Positions 1 through 12,408 are shown, counted from the stretch's first letter. The stretch is DNA of 64,000 bases from JBKQVT01 sp963804825 (GCA_963804825.1 CAWDRV010000004.1:1-64000), one strand, 5' to 3'. The notes: generated by a model from the letters alone, not told the origin. Numbers and translations are program-made.

Positions 1-2628
<2,628 letters not shown>

Positions 2629-2862
2629 GGGAGGTTCCTGTCCGCTTGGCTGCGTCCGAGGCGTCTCTAAAATCCCTTGATTTTAGCACGGGCGCGGCGG
2701 GGGATTCAAGGGGTGGGGTGCGCAGATTCCGACTTCGGACGGGATGCTGACGGTGCCACGGACGCAACGACCACAATCCGTTGAGACCATGGACGGCTTG
2801 TTTGCCGCGCACGTCGGGAGGGGGATAGCGGGGGGAGAGATGGGGCAAACGGTCCGGGGCCG

Positions 2863-3264
2863 TCAGCTTGCACCGAGAAGTTCAAGATCCACGTCGGTCT
2901 CTTCCGCCTTCTTGTAGACCTCGCGGTAGATCTTCCTGGTTTCCGGGCGCTGGAGCATTGGCTCCATCACGGCCAAGAGCACGACCTTCAACTTGACTCC
3001 CTTATGCTTGATCGTGAGGTCCAATTCACCCAGTTCGTGGAGGACTCGACCGACGCCTTTGATCTGACAGCCTACCAACTCGTCCGTATCCTCCGACAAA
3101 TAGACCGTGACTCGGGAGTTGATTCGTTTCGCGTAGTCCGGGTCATTTCGGAAGTAGAACATCAACGCGTCCTCTTCCTCCCCATAATAGGCGCACGGGA
3201 CAAACACCCCCTCCGGCGGGTGGGACAAGATATGCGCAATTAGCTCTGCTGACTGGTCCGCCAT
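2863..3264 (-). CDS. Small protein of unknown function (133 aa)
   Basis: I do not recognise this family. The start MADQSAELIAHIL is chosen because GAGAGG lies about 7 bases upstream; longer in-frame starts (3279, 3339) would add an Arg/Cys-rich tail that does not look like coding sequence. The protein is soluble with no signal or membrane segment, a mixed alpha/beta composition (RVTVYLSEDTDELVG, then LDLTIKHKGVKLKVVLLAV) and an acidic, helical C-terminus. Its start overlaps the end of the upstream unknown gene by 25 bp, so the two are probably co-transcribed and may work together. Confidence is moderate that this is a real gene. Confidence 0.6.
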   Translation of the reverse strand: MADQSAELIAHILSHPPEGVFVPCAYYGEEEDALMFYFRNDPDYAKRINSRVTVYLSEDTDELVGCQIKGVGRVLHELGELDLTIKHKGVKLKVVLLAVMEPMLQRPETRKIYREVYKKAEETDVDLELLGAS

Positions 3265-3674
3265 AACACCCTCTCGCATCGGCTGAGCACACCTTCCGGC
3301 GCATCGGGGTCGTTTTCGTCGGAAAACTCCCATCGCCAATCGGAAATAGAATGGTTTACGGGCGTCGCAAAAACCAAGAAAACCTTGTCTCGCGGAGGCG
3401 GCGTCTCGATCGTCGGACTGCGGAGGTCCCTGCCCGGCCTCCCAACGTATATTATGGCATCCTCAAATCCCTCGCGCTTCCATCCCTTCAATACCATTGT
3501 AGGGCGCTTGACAACCTCGGGGATGAGCATAATTCGCGCGTACTTGGCATCCAGCCGCTTCGCCGCAAGTCCGTCCGTATGAGCATAGGATAACCTCAAA
3601 TTGACGGTCCTGCAACCGGTTGGGTCCTCAGGATCGAGCGCCTCTATGGTCCAAAACTTGGGACTTCCTGGCAT
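3240..3674 (-). CDS. Small protein of unknown function (144 aa)
   Basis: Not recognised. It has no signal peptide or transmembrane helix. The middle contains RIMLIPEVVKRPTMVLKGWK and a DAIIYVGRPGRDL segment, which look like beta-strand-rich globular sequence. It overlaps the next gene (starting at 3264) by 25 bp, which supports translational coupling and a two-gene unit. The ATG at 3674 has only a weak ribosome-binding site. The codon pattern and overlap make it more likely real than not, but no function should be assigned. Confidence 0.5.
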   Translation of the reverse strand: MPGSPKFWTIEALDPEDPTGCRTVNLRLSYAHTDGLAAKRLDAKYARIMLIPEVVKRPTMVLKGWKREGFEDAIIYVGRPGRDLRSPTIETPPPRDKVFLVFATPVNHSISDWRWEFSDENDPDAPEGVLSRCERVLWRTSQQS

Positions 3675-3740
3675 TTTGCGGGCCGCCTGGGATAGTTTTC
3701 AGGTAGAGTAGCCGTTTCACCAAAGCCCGTCAATGTCCAC

Positions 3741-4170
3741 TCAGGAGTAGAACTCCCACTCCCCCATCGCCTCGAAGGCGTTGACGAAATGCTCGATTTG
3801 CGGCCGGCCGCGGCCGCCGGGCCAGGTGATCGCCACCACGTCGAAACGAGCCGGATACTCCAACAGCCCGTGACGCTTCAGAAACGTCACCGCCAGGCGG
3901 GTCAACTTCCGCTGCTTCCGCGCATCGACCGCTTCGGCCGGATGGCCCAGCGCCTGCGATTGCCGCGTCTTCACCTCGACGAAGACGATCGTGCTGCAAT
4001 CGAGCATGACCAGGTCCAGCTCGCCCGGCCACAGGCGATTGCTCCGGGCGAGGACCTTGTAGCCGCCGGCGTTTCAAATAGCGCTCGGCCGCCTGTTCGC
4101 CGCGCCGGCCCAAAGATTTCTCGGGAAAGAAACGGCGGAGCCAGCCGGCCAACACGGCGGGAAGTCGCAT
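3741..4170 (-). CDS. yraN: YraN / UPF0102 nuclease-like protein, frame broken near 4070
   Basis: UPF0102 proteins have a restriction-endonuclease-like fold and often sit after rplS or rnhB in this cluster. The N-terminal part reads MRLPAVLAGWLRRFFPEK then GRRGEQAAERYLKRR in one frame. The conserved core continues one frame away: WPGELDLVMLDCSTIVFVEVKTR, with the acidic E-x-D and EVK residues expected of this fold. At about 4070 the bases encode a canonical RRGYKVLARSNR junction only if one G is removed, so a single-base insertion splits the gene. Neighbouring genes show similar lesions, so a sequencing indel is more likely than true gene loss. Length (about 142 aa) is normal once repaired. 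Confidence 0.8.
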
Positions 4171-4188
4171 GAGTCGGCGCCCCCGCGG

Positions 4189-4584
4189 CTACTTCGCGCC
4201 GTTCTTCGACGCCTGCTGGTCGCGCTTCGTCTGATCGACGCGGCGTTCCTTCAGACGCACTCCCTTGCCAACGCGGTCGCGGAGATAGTAGAGCTTGGCC
4301 CGGCGGGTGACGCCCGCCCGCTGCACCACGATCTTGGCCACGCGGGGAGAGTGCAAGGGGAACTTCCGCTCGACGCCCTCGCCCTGGACGATCCGGCGCA
4401 CGGTGAACATCTCCCGCGTGCCGGAACCGCTCCGGGCGATCACGATGCCGCTGAAGACCTGGATCCGCTCCTTTTCGCCTTCGAGAATGCGGCAGTGGAC
4501 ATCGACCGTGTCGCCGATCTCGAACACCTGGGGTTCTTCCCGAAGATTGGGCTTCTCCACCAGGTTCAGTATCTCTTGACTCAT
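4189..4584 (-). CDS. rplS: 50S ribosomal protein L19
   Basis: L19 lies at the 30S-50S interface of the ribosome. The start ATG at 4584 is preceded by AGGAG, and the 131-aa product has the usual length with a slight C-terminal extension. The family core is clear: FEIGDTVDVHCRILEGEKER, then FSGIVIARSGSGTREMFTVR and the C-terminal KLYYLRDRVGKGVRLKERR. It belongs to the ffh-rpsP-trmD-rplS gene order conserved across bacteria. The lead from trmD is about 100 bp and contains a GGGGACAGTCCCC palindrome near 4667. Confidence 0.97.
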   Translation of the reverse strand: MSQEILNLVEKPNLREEPQVFEIGDTVDVHCRILEGEKERIQVFSGIVIARSGSGTREMFTVRRIVQGEGVERKFPLHSPRVAKIVVQRAGVTRRAKLYYLRDRVGKGVRLKERRVDQTKRDQQASKNGAK

Positions 4585-4688
4585 CGCATGCTCCTTTCCA
4601 AGACTCCGGCCCGGGGGCCGAGGCCCCATGTTTTCCAAATCAACTTTCACGATTCTGGGTTTCAGAAGGGGACAGTCCCCAGGTTTTG

Positions 4689-5385
4689 TTATGTTTCCGC
4701 GGGCGGCAGCAAATCGGGCCGGCGGTGTTCGGTCCGTTGGCGGCGAAGCGTTTCGCGCCAACGGGCAATCTCCTCATGGTCCCCGCCGAGCAGGACGGGG
4801 GGAACTTCCAGGCCGCGAAACTCCCGCGGCCGCGTATACTGCGGAAACTCCAACAATCGCCCCGCTCCCGAGAACGAATCCTCCTCGCTGCTGTCTTCGT
4901 GCCCCAACACGCCCGGCACCAGGCGGATGACCGCGTCGATCATCACCATGGCGGCCACTTCGCCCCCGTTGAGGACGAAATCGCCGATTGAAATCTCGTC
5001 CGGTTCCAGCAGGAGCCGGATCCGTTCGTCAAACCCTTCATAACGGCCGCACAAGAGCAGGATCCGCTGCTCCGCGGCCAGCCGTTCGATCGTGGCCTGG
5101 TCGAGCTTTCGCCCCTGGGGCGTGAGCATGACCAGACGTCCCGGGTCCGGCGCTTGCGGCCGGACCGCTTCCACGCACTCGACGACCGGTTGGACCATCA
5201 TGACCATGCCGGGTCCGCCCCCGAAGGGGCGATCGTCGAACTTTTCTATGGGTTCCTCGCGCCCATTGGCGGATGTTGTGCAGATGCACCTCGACCAGGC
5301 CGGCGTCGATGGCCCGCTTCAGAAGGCTTTGACCCAAGTAACCGGGAAAGACTTCGGGAAAGAGGGTCAAGACGTCGAAGCGCAT
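4689..5385 (-). CDS. trmD: tRNA (guanine-37-N1)-methyltransferase, frame broken near 5247
   Basis: TrmD methylates G37 of tRNAs to prevent frameshifting during translation, using AdoMet bound in a trefoil knot. The N-terminus MRFDVLTLFPEVFPGYL and residues to GTHRK are in one frame; the rest (MVMMVQPVVECVEAV, LLLCGRYEGFDERI, IGDFVLNGGEVAAMVMIDA) is in another. The junction gives the family motif RKVDDRPFGGGPGMVMM if one T of a TT pair near 5247 is removed, so this is a single-base insertion. TrmD is normally essential, which favours a sequencing error. It starts 12 bp after rpsP. Total length about 231 aa is typical. Confidence 0.9.
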
Positions 5386-5397
5386 CGTGGGTCCCGG

Positions 5398-5835
5398 TCA
5401 TGGGGTCGTTTCCGCGGCCGGGGCGTCGCGGCCGCCGTCGCCGTTGTCGGCCATTTCGATCGGTTCCGCCGCGGACGGCTGTTCCGCGTCCGGCTTGCCC
5501 GCCTTCTCTTGCGGCAGGATCGGGGCCTTTCGCCGGCGGCTTTCGGTCACCCGGGCGATGGCCAGCCGCTGCTGGTCCAGGTGGGTCCCTTCGCTGCCGT
5601 ACTTTTTAATCAACACCTTGACCCGATCGGACGGCTGGGCGCCCACGCTCAGCCAATACTTGATCCGCTCGCCGTCGAGCCTGGCCCGGGCGTCGGTTTC
5701 GGGAACCATCGGGTCGTAGGTGCCCAGTTCCTCCAAGACGCGGCCGTCCCGCGGCGTCCGCTGCTCCATCGCGCAAATGCGATAGAAGGGACGATGCTTG
5801 CGGCCCAATTTCTTCATGCGAATGCGTACTGCCAC
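5398..5835 (-). CDS. rpsP: 30S ribosomal protein S16
   Basis: S16 binds 16S rRNA in the body of the small subunit. The N-terminus MAVRIRMKKLGRKHRPFYRI is diagnostic, followed by LGTYDPMVPE and RIKYWLSVGAQPSDRV. The protein is 145 aa, longer than the ordinary 80-90 aa core, because of a low-complexity C-terminal tail of about 50 residues rich in Ala, Pro, Glu and Asp. It lies between ffh and trmD, 12 bp ahead of trmD, as in the conserved operon. Confidence 0.97.
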   Translation of the reverse strand: MAVRIRMKKLGRKHRPFYRICAMEQRTPRDGRVLEELGTYDPMVPETDARARLDGERIKYWLSVGAQPSDRVKVLIKKYGSEGTHLDQQRLAIARVTESRRRKAPILPQEKAGKPDAEQPSAAEPIEMADNGDGGRDAPAAETTP

Positions 5836-5875
5836 GCCGTTCTCCTCGTAGACTATGAGCTTGCAAAAAGTGACA

Positions 5876-7357
5876 TCATGCTTTCTTTCGTTCCTCGCGC
5901 TTCCGGCGCCGCAACTCCTTCTCCCGTACCTTGCGCAGGCGGGCTTTCTCCTGCGGGGTCAGCCGCTTGCCGGTGCCGACCTTGGCCTTGGCCAGCTTGG
6001 CGCCGGGATCGAGCATGCCGCTGGAGCCGAGCTGCTGCATGGTCTTCATGCGATCGCGCAGTCCCATGCTCGACATCCGCTTCATCATGTCGGCCATGCC
6101 GTCGAACTGTTTGACCAGTTCGTTGACTTCGTGCGGCTCGACGCCCGACCCCGCGGCGATGCGGCGGCGGCGGCTCTGATCGACCACGCGCGACGGGTTG
6201 CGGCGCTCCTGGGGCGTCATCGAGTCGATGATGCCGACCAGGCGGCGCATGTTTTGCTCGGCGTCAACGTCGCCCAGCATCTCGGCCATGCCGCCCATGC
6301 CCGGAATCATGCTCATGATCTTGTTGATCGGACCGAGTTTCTTCGTCTGACCCAGCAACTTCTTGAAGTCATCCAACGTAAATTCGCCCTTGCGGAGCCG
6401 GGCCTCCTGCTTGGCCATCTCGTCCTGGTCGAATTTCTGCTGCGCCTGCTCGACCAGCGTGAGCACGTCGCCCATGCCCAGAATCCGGCCGGCCATGCGC
6501 TCCGGATGAAACTCCTCCAGGGCGTCGAGGTGCTCGCCGGTGCCGACGAACTTGATCGGCACCCCCGTGACGGCCTTGACCGACAAGGCGGCGCCGCCGC
6601 GGGCGTCGCCGTCGAGCTTCGTCATGATCACCCCGTCCAACTCGAGCGCCTCGTTGAACGCCTTCGCGCTGCGGACCGCGTCCTGACCCGTCATCGCGTC
6701 GACCACCAGGTACACCTGCTCGGGACCGACGCGGCGATCGATCTGCGACAACTCGGCCATCAACTCCTCGTCAACGTGCAACCGCCCGGCCGTATCCAGA
6801 AGGAGCACGTCGGCGCCCGATTCCTTGGCCTGTTTCACCGCCGCCTGGCACAGGGCCACCGGGTCCTTGGCGGCCAGGTCGGCATAGACCGGCAGTCCGA
6901 CCTGCTGGCCGAGGACTTGCAATTGCTGGATGGCGGCGGGACGTTGCAAGTCGGCCGCCACGAGCATCGGCTTTCGCCCCCGCTGTTGGATGAGCCGGCC
7001 CAGCTTGCCGCACGTGGTCGTCTTGCCGGAGCCTTGCAGGCCGCAGAGCATCAGCACGGTCAGATCGCCCCGCAAGTGCAGCGAGTGATCGACCGGGCCC
7101 ATCAGTTGAACCAACTCCTGGTGGACGATCCCGACCAGTTGCTTCGTGGGATCCAGCGACTTGAGCACGTGTTCGCCGACGGCCTGCTGGCCCACCCGGG
7201 CGATGAAATCCTTGGCGACCGCCACGCTCACGTCCGCTTCCAGCAGCGCCCGTTGGACCAGGGCAAGCCCCTCGCGCATATTAGCTTCGGTCAGCCGGCC
7301 GCGTCCCCGGAGGGTTCGCAGCGCCGAAAGCATGTTTTCTTGGAGGGACTCGAACAT
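5876..7357 (-). CDS. ffh: Signal recognition particle protein Ffh
   Basis: Ffh is the SRP GTPase that delivers signal-anchored nascent chains to the membrane with FtsY and 4.5S RNA. The start is the ATG at 7357 (MFESLQENMLSALRTLRGRG); a GTG three codons upstream is the alternative. Order: N domain (1-90), G domain with GLQGSGKTTT (P-loop), DLQRPAAIQQL, DTAGRLHVDEEL and TKLDGDARGG, then the Met-rich M domain ending in a basic tail. 493 aa is somewhat long because of that lysine/arginine-rich end. The 40-bp gap to rpsP fits one operon. No 4.5S RNA gene was recognised nearby. Confidence 0.97.
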   Translation of the reverse strand: MFESLQENMLSALRTLRGRGRLTEANMREGLALVQRALLEADVSVAVAKDFIARVGQQAVGEHVLKSLDPTKQLVGIVHQELVQLMGPVDHSLHLRGDLTVLMLCGLQGSGKTTTCGKLGRLIQQRGRKPMLVAADLQRPAAIQQLQVLGQQVGLPVYADLAAKDPVALCQAAVKQAKESGADVLLLDTAGRLHVDEELMAELSQIDRRVGPEQVYLVVDAMTGQDAVRSAKAFNEALELDGVIMTKLDGDARGGAALSVKAVTGVPIKFVGTGEHLDALEEFHPERMAGRILGMGDVLTLVEQAQQKFDQDEMAKQEARLRKGEFTLDDFKKLLGQTKKLGPINKIMSMIPGMGGMAEMLGDVDAEQNMRRLVGIIDSMTPQERRNPSRVVDQSRRRRIAAGSGVEPHEVNELVKQFDGMADMMKRMSSMGLRDRMKTMQQLGSSGMLDPGAKLAKAKVGTGKRLTPQEKARLRKVREKELRRRKREERKKA

Positions 7358-7978
7358 GGCAGTCACCAGGCCGTGGTAGCGCGGAACCCTTTATGGTAAC
7401 GAAAATCGGGCCACTTTGGCAATGCTCACTGGCCCCCTTTGTGGGATTTCGGGCAATCCATCCACCTGAAGGAGGGGGCAGCGGAGAAGGAATTCGTGCG
7501 ACGACTTGTAGGGTGGGTCAAGCGTAGCGAGACCCACCATCGGTTCTTCGCGGATTATGGTGGGTCTCGCCGACCATGCTTCGCATGGTGCCCGTTGACC
7601 CACCCTACCGGGGTTTTCCGCAACAGAAACGAGTTAGGGCCAATTTGGGCCATCTGGACGGCGCATTTCCTCCACTTTCCCCTTACCCCAACCCTCTCCC
7701 GGAGGGAGAAGGGGTCCGTAGAAACGGCCTTGGGTTCACTTGAGTTGTGGAGATGCCGATACCTGGAGGAAGAGGGGGACTGTCGTCCTGGGGCTCAATT
7801 GTGGCGTATTCGAGAGCGAAGTTGACACGGGCGGAAGAAAAATCTAGAGTTTGCCGGATTCACTGCCTTGTGGGCAGCAATGGGAGTGAACTTCGACTGA
7901 ACCGAAACCAATTTCCAGGTCCACCTCCCAAACGATCCACCCTGGGTTGCATCTGACGACTGTTGCGGGAGATCTTCG
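7358..7978. other. Intergenic region between divergent ffh and DUF1573 gene
   Basis: This 621-bp spacer holds one large inverted-repeat element (7508-7608) and, at about 7679-7712, a CCCTCTCCC-GGGAG stretch that recurs in opposite orientation at about 9486-9520. I see no convincing protein-coding gene, tRNA or riboswitch. The last 60 bases contain the ribosome-binding site of the DUF1573 gene. Confidence 0.6.
7508..7608. repeat. Inverted-repeat element (outer arms GTAGGGTGGGTCAA)
   Basis: The first 14 bases are GTAGGGTGGGTCAA and the last 14 are their exact reverse complement. Inside are further paired segments around AGACCCACCAT and ATGGTGGGTCT, plus a small GACCATGC/GCATGGT hairpin. The whole element can fold as one long branched stem. 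It shares this two-hairpins-inside-one-stem design, but not sequence, with elements at 8980, 17415 and 39135. Confidence 0.75.
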
Positions 7979-8968
7979 ATGAGACGGCATTGTTTCGCGG
8001 CCTTCGTGCTGGCCCTGTTTGCGTGGAGCCCGGCGTCCGGCCAGGAGTGGGCCACCCGGATGTTCCCATCGACCCAACACGATTTCGGCACGGTCGCCCG
8101 CGGGGCCAAGGCCGAGTATGAATTCGTTTTCTCGAATATCTACCTCGAAGACGTTCACATTGAAAGCGCCCGGGCCAGTTGCGGCTGCACGAGCGTGCGG
8201 ATCGTGAACCCTTCGCTGAAGACCTACGAGAAAGGGGCGATCGTCGCCACCTTGAACACACCGTCCTTCGTCGGCCAACGGGGCGCCACGATCACGGTCA
8301 CGATCGACAAGCCGTTCTACGCGGAAGTGCAACTGCACGTGTCCGGCTACATCCGCGGCGACGTGGTCTTCGAGCCCGGCAGCGTGCAGATCGGCGACCT
8401 GGAGCGCGGCACGCCCACCAAGCAGAAAGTCACCGTCAACTACTCCGGCCGCAGCGATTGGAAGATCGTCAACGTTCGCGGCGTCAATAGCCACCTCGCG
8501 GTCGACCTCGCCGAAACCAGCCGCAACGCCGGCGACGTGTCTTACGACATGACCGTCCACGTCGACGGCAGCATGCCCACCGGCTATGTCAACGAGTATT
8601 TGATGCTGATCACCAACGACGCCCGATCGACGCAAATCCCGCTGTTGGTGGAAGGGCGCGTGCTGCCGGGCATCACCGTCAGCCCGTCGGCGTTGTTCCT
8701 GGGCGTGGTCGATCCGGGCCAGAAAGTCACGAAGCAACTGGTCGTCACGGGCAAGAAGCCCTTCCGCATCCTCTCGATCACCTGCGACGACAAGTCGTTC
8801 ACGTTCGGCGGCGGCGCCGAGAAGACGCCGAAGACGCTGCACCTGATTCCCGTGTCGTTCGTTGCCGGCAAGAGTTCAGGCAAGGTGAGCCGCACGATCA
8901 AGATCGAGACCGATCTGGGCGAATCGACGCCCGAGTTGTCGGCCTACGCCGTCGTGACCGGCCCGTAA
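7979..8968 (+). CDS. Secreted DUF1573 protein
   Basis: The function of DUF1573 proteins is unknown; they are abundant in Planctomycetes and Bacteroidetes and have ASPM/SPD-2/Hydin-like immunoglobulin folds. The ATG at 7979 has GGGAG about 7 bases upstream. Residues 1-21 form a signal peptide ending at ASG-Q. The family motif follows: HDFGTVARGAKAEYEFVF and, about 25 residues later, the paired-cysteine block ARASCGCTSVRIV. At least two more Ig-like repeats follow (GDLERGTPTKQKVTVNY; LGVVDPGQKVTKQLVVTG), giving 329 aa. It is monocistronic and is followed by an inverted repeat that could act as its terminator. Confidence 0.85.
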   Translation: MRRHCFAAFVLALFAWSPASGQEWATRMFPSTQHDFGTVARGAKAEYEFVFSNIYLEDVHIESARASCGCTSVRIVNPSLKTYEKGAIVATLNTPSFVGQRGATITVTIDKPFYAEVQLHVSGYIRGDVVFEPGSVQIGDLERGTPTKQKVTVNYSGRSDWKIVNVRGVNSHLAVDLAETSRNAGDVSYDMTVHVDGSMPTGYVNEYLMLITNDARSTQIPLLVEGRVLPGITVSPSALFLGVVDPGQKVTKQLVVTGKKPFRILSITCDDKSFTFGGGAEKTPKTLHLIPVSFVAGKSSGKVSRTIKIETDLGESTPELSAYAVVTGP

Positions 8969-8979
8969 GCGATCAGAAC

Positions 8980-9053
8980 GTAGGTCAGGCACCCCGTGCC
9001 TGACATTCCCGGATTCTGGCGGCCTTCTGTCAGGCACGGAGTGCCTGACCTAC
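8980..9053. repeat. Inverted-repeat element (outer arms GTAGGTCAGGCAC)
   Basis: Arms GTAGGTCAGGCAC and GTGCCTGACCTAC pair end to end. Each half also forms its own hairpin: CAGGCAC-CCC-GTGCCTG and CAGGCAC-GGA-GTGCCTG. The element lies 12 bp after the DUF1573 stop codon and could terminate transcription, but there is no T-run. It is most likely a member of a mobile, non-coding repeat family. Confidence 0.75.
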
Positions 9054-9091
9054 ACGACTGCCAAGGGACCCGGGGACCGACTCGTAAGCGA

Positions 9092-9361
9092 TCAGGCCGC
9101 CATGCGTTGCGGCTCCAACTCCCGCAGCAGATTGATCGTCCGCAGCATCGCGCCGTCCTCGCCGTAGAACTGGACCAGGCCCGCCTCGATCAGCCACATC
9201 GCCATGTAGCCGCGGGTGCGATACGACCGGGCGACGTAACGGCCGTCGTCGATCAGGATGGTTTCCTTGATGGCCAACGTGCCCAGTCCGCTCACGCCGA
9301 ACTCCTCGAAGCAGCGGACCACCAGTTCCCGGACTTCTTCGGGCGGAGGGCTCAACCGCAT
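9092..9361 (-). CDS. Small conserved-looking protein of unknown function (89 aa)
   Basis: I cannot name the family. The start ATG at 9361 is supported by a strong AAGGAGG about 9 bases upstream, so longer in-frame extensions are rejected. The sequence MRLSPPPEEVRELVVRCF then GTLAIKETILIDDGRYVARS and MAMWLIEAGLVQFYGEDG looks like a small soluble alpha/beta protein. It has no signal or transmembrane segment. It stands alone between an inverted repeat and the divergent TPR gene, so context does not suggest a role. Confidence 0.7.
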   Translation of the reverse strand: MRLSPPPEEVRELVVRCFEEFGVSGLGTLAIKETILIDDGRYVARSYRTRGYMAMWLIEAGLVQFYGEDGAMLRTINLLRELEPQRMAA

Positions 9362-9674
9362 TTTTTGCAACCTCCTTGTTGCGTCGGTCGGGGGATCGGA
9401 CTCGTCTTGTTTCCCTGGCAACGAGGTCGGCAATGTACCATTTACGTGGCCGCGGAGAAAGGCGAATTTCGCCGGCCGGCGTCCGGAGGTCCCCCCTCCC
9501 TCCGGGAGAGGGTCAGGGTGAGGGCGGGCCGCTGAAACTCCTCTCTTGCCCGAATATGCCCTTTTCTTGCCCCCGGGCTTGCAAAATGCCCCTCGATGTG
9601 GCTAGTCTGATGCTCATCCGCCCGCCCTTGCCGGCTGAAGGGCTGCCCCAGCCCGCCTTATGGAGGAATACCTT
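9362..9674. other. Divergent intergenic region
   Basis: This 313-bp spacer carries the ribosome-binding site of the small gene at its left end and, at about 9486-9520, a GGGAGAGGGTCAGGG-type stretch related to the one at 7679. At the right end, GGAGG at 9662-9666 sets the start of the TPR gene. No gene or structured RNA was recognised. Confidence 0.5.
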
Positions 9675-12360
9675 GTGAAGCGAACCCTGCTTCCGTCGTT
9701 GGCGTTTTTCCTGTGGGTTGTCATTCTTCCCGGGGTTGTCGCTGGCGGTCCGGTTCTTGAAGAGGAAGGGGCGGAAAAGCCGGATGCCAACGCCGCCTCT
9801 TCGCCTTCCGGGAAGGATTCCGATGCGGACATCCTGAAATTCACCGAGGCCATCCGACGCAACCCGAAGGATGAAAAGGCGTATCTTCACCGGGGCCGGG
9901 CCTATGGGGGAAAGGGCGACTTCGACAAGGCCATCGCCGACCTCAGCGAGGCTATCCGGCTGGACCCGAAGGACGCGCAGGCTTATCGCGACCGAGGCCG
10001 GGCCTACGGCGCAAAGGACAATCTAAACAGGGCACTTGGCGACCTCAACGAAGCCATCCGCCTCGATCCGAAGGACGCCTTGGCCCACGGCAGCCGCGGG
10101 TCTATCTATGAGGAAAAGCACGAGTTGGACAAGGCGATCGCCGACTGCAGCGAGGCCGTCCGGCTCGACCCGAAGAACGCTCAGGCCTACGGCGCCCGGG
10201 CGTGCGCCTACGCGGAAAAACGCGAGTGGGACAAGGCCATCGCCGACTTCAGCGAGGTCATCCGACTGGACCCGAACGTCGCCTCGGCCTACGGCTGCCG
10301 GGGGTGCGCCTACGGGGAAAAGCGCGAGTGGGACAAGGCCATTGCCGACTTCAACGAGGTCATCCGGCTCGATCCGGAGAATGCACAGGCCTACGACAGC
10401 CGCGGCCGGGCCTACGGGGAAAAGCGCGAGTGGGACAAGGCCATCGCTGACTACAGCGAAGCCGTCCGGCTGCGATCCAAAGGACGCCCGGACCTACGGC
10501 AGCCGCGGCTGGGCCTACGAGGAAAAACGCGAGTTCGACAAGGCGATCGCCGACCTGAACGAGGCCATCCGGCTCGACCCGAAGGACGCCACGGTCTACG
10601 GCAGCCGCGGGTGGGTGTACGTGGAAAAGCGCGATTTCGACAGGGCAGTCGCCGACTACGGCGAGGCCATTCGGCTCGGCCCGAAGGACGCCGCGGCCTA
10701 CCGCGGTCGCGGGTGTGTCTACGGGCGGAAGCACGAGTGGGACAAGGCCATCGCCGACTACAGCGAGGCCATTCGCCTCAACCCGAAGGACGCTGCGGCC
10801 TACAGCGGCCGCGGGTGGATCTATGGCGAAAAGCGCGAGTTCGACAAGGCCATCGCCGACTATAGCAAGGCCATTCGTCTCAACCCGAAGGACGCCACGG
10901 CGCATTTCAATCGGGGTTTGACCTACGAGGAAAAGCGCGCGTGGGATAAGGCCATCAGCGACCTCGACGCGGCCATCCAACTGAGGCCGAATTGGCCGGG
11001 TTACTATGACGTGCGCGGCTCGCTCTGGATCGCCCGGGGAGATTATGATCGGGGCCTCGCCGATTTTCAAAAGGCTATCCGGCTCAATCCCCACGATCCG
11101 GCGGCAATGCCCGAGGCCCGGCCCAAGACCAAACTGACCCCGGCCGACCTGCAACACGGCCAAGAGCAGGTCCGCCGGATGCTGAAGGACCGCCCTGCCA
11201 TGGCCCAGTATGCCGACCAAGTCGGCGTGCTTTATCCCTGGGCGGTGCGCAAATTCGCGGGCGAAGATCTCGGACAGCGAATCCTGTGGGATTCCGTGGA
11301 CCCGTCGCCGGACTGGGATGCCGAGCACTGCCCGCCGACAGCGGAATCGCCGGGCTTTATTCGGGTCCGCGGGAAGTATAAGGATGGGCCCGATGCAGGC
11401 AAGGAGCGGACGCCCGAGGAAATGTGGAGCGAGGCCGTGTTCGAGCTCTACAACATCGTCAACGCAAAGGACTTCCAGCGGATTGAAGATGACGCGACGG
11501 CCGGCAAACTGTCGAAAGACGAGTTCGTCGTCAGAATGGTCGAGTGCGAATGTCGTGCCGCGGAAAAGATGCGGGCCTTCTACATTCGGGTTTTCCTGCC
11601 GTGGGCGAGGGAGCATCGCCTGTCCACGAATCCGCGTTTGTGGCACATTGCCCAACAAGTCGATTCCCAGGAAAGTCCCGCTCTTGCGTTGGTGACGGAA
11701 AACGGGCCGTACCGGCGGCATTACGAACGAATGTATGACTGGCTCGTCTTGACTTCCCTGACCAAGAACCATCAGTGTGAAAAAGCGATCAAGCTGGCGA
11801 CAGCGATGTTGGAGCAGGCTACCACAGCCGACGAAAAGACCCGCCTCTACTGCTTCCGGGGCACCGCCTACGGTGCTCGGAGAGAGTGGGACAAGGCAAT
11901 CGCCGACTTCAGCGACCTCATTCGACTGGACCCGAAGGACGCCCGCGCCTACGACCGCCGGGGCCAGGCCTACGGGAACAAAGGCGATTGGGACAAGGCG
12001 ATCGCCGACTACAGCGAGGCCATCCAACGGGATCCGAAGGACGCCCAGGTCTACGGCTACCGCGGATTGGCCTATGGGTATAAGGGCGACTGGGACAAGG
12101 CCATCGCCGACTATAGCGAGGCCATCCGGCTGGATCCGAAGGCCGCCTGGGCCTACGGCTGCCGTGGATGGGCCGACAGGGAAAAGGGCGAGTTGGACAA
12201 GGCAATTGCCGACTACAGTGAGGCCGTCCGCCTTGAGCCCAAAAGCGCCATGGCGTATCACAACCGAGGCTGTGCGTATCGCGAGAAGGGCGAAACGGCC
12301 AAGGCGGAGGCGGACTTCGTCGAGGCCAAGAGACTGGAGGGCCAGCCCGGCCGCAACTGA
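9675..12360 (+). CDS. Exported tetratricopeptide-repeat protein, frame broken near 10472
   Basis: TPR proteins are protein-interaction scaffolds; the partner here is unknown. The GTG at 9675 is preferred over the ATG at 9660 because GGAGG lies 8 bases upstream and the product then begins with a signal peptide (KRTLLPSLAFFLWVVILPG). Twelve 34-residue TPR units follow, nearly identical at DNA level, then a non-TPR middle block of about 250 residues (from LTPADLQHGQEQVRRML to YERMYDWLVLTSL), then five more units. In unit 7 one extra G near 10472 shifts the frame; removing it restores a DPKD-type turn. The near-perfect 102-bp tandem units could mislead assembly. About 894 aa once repaired. Confidence 0.75.
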
Positions 12361-12408
12361 CCTGCGCCAGCGGAACAAGACCCGCCGGCGCTGTCCGCTG
12401 GGGACTGC

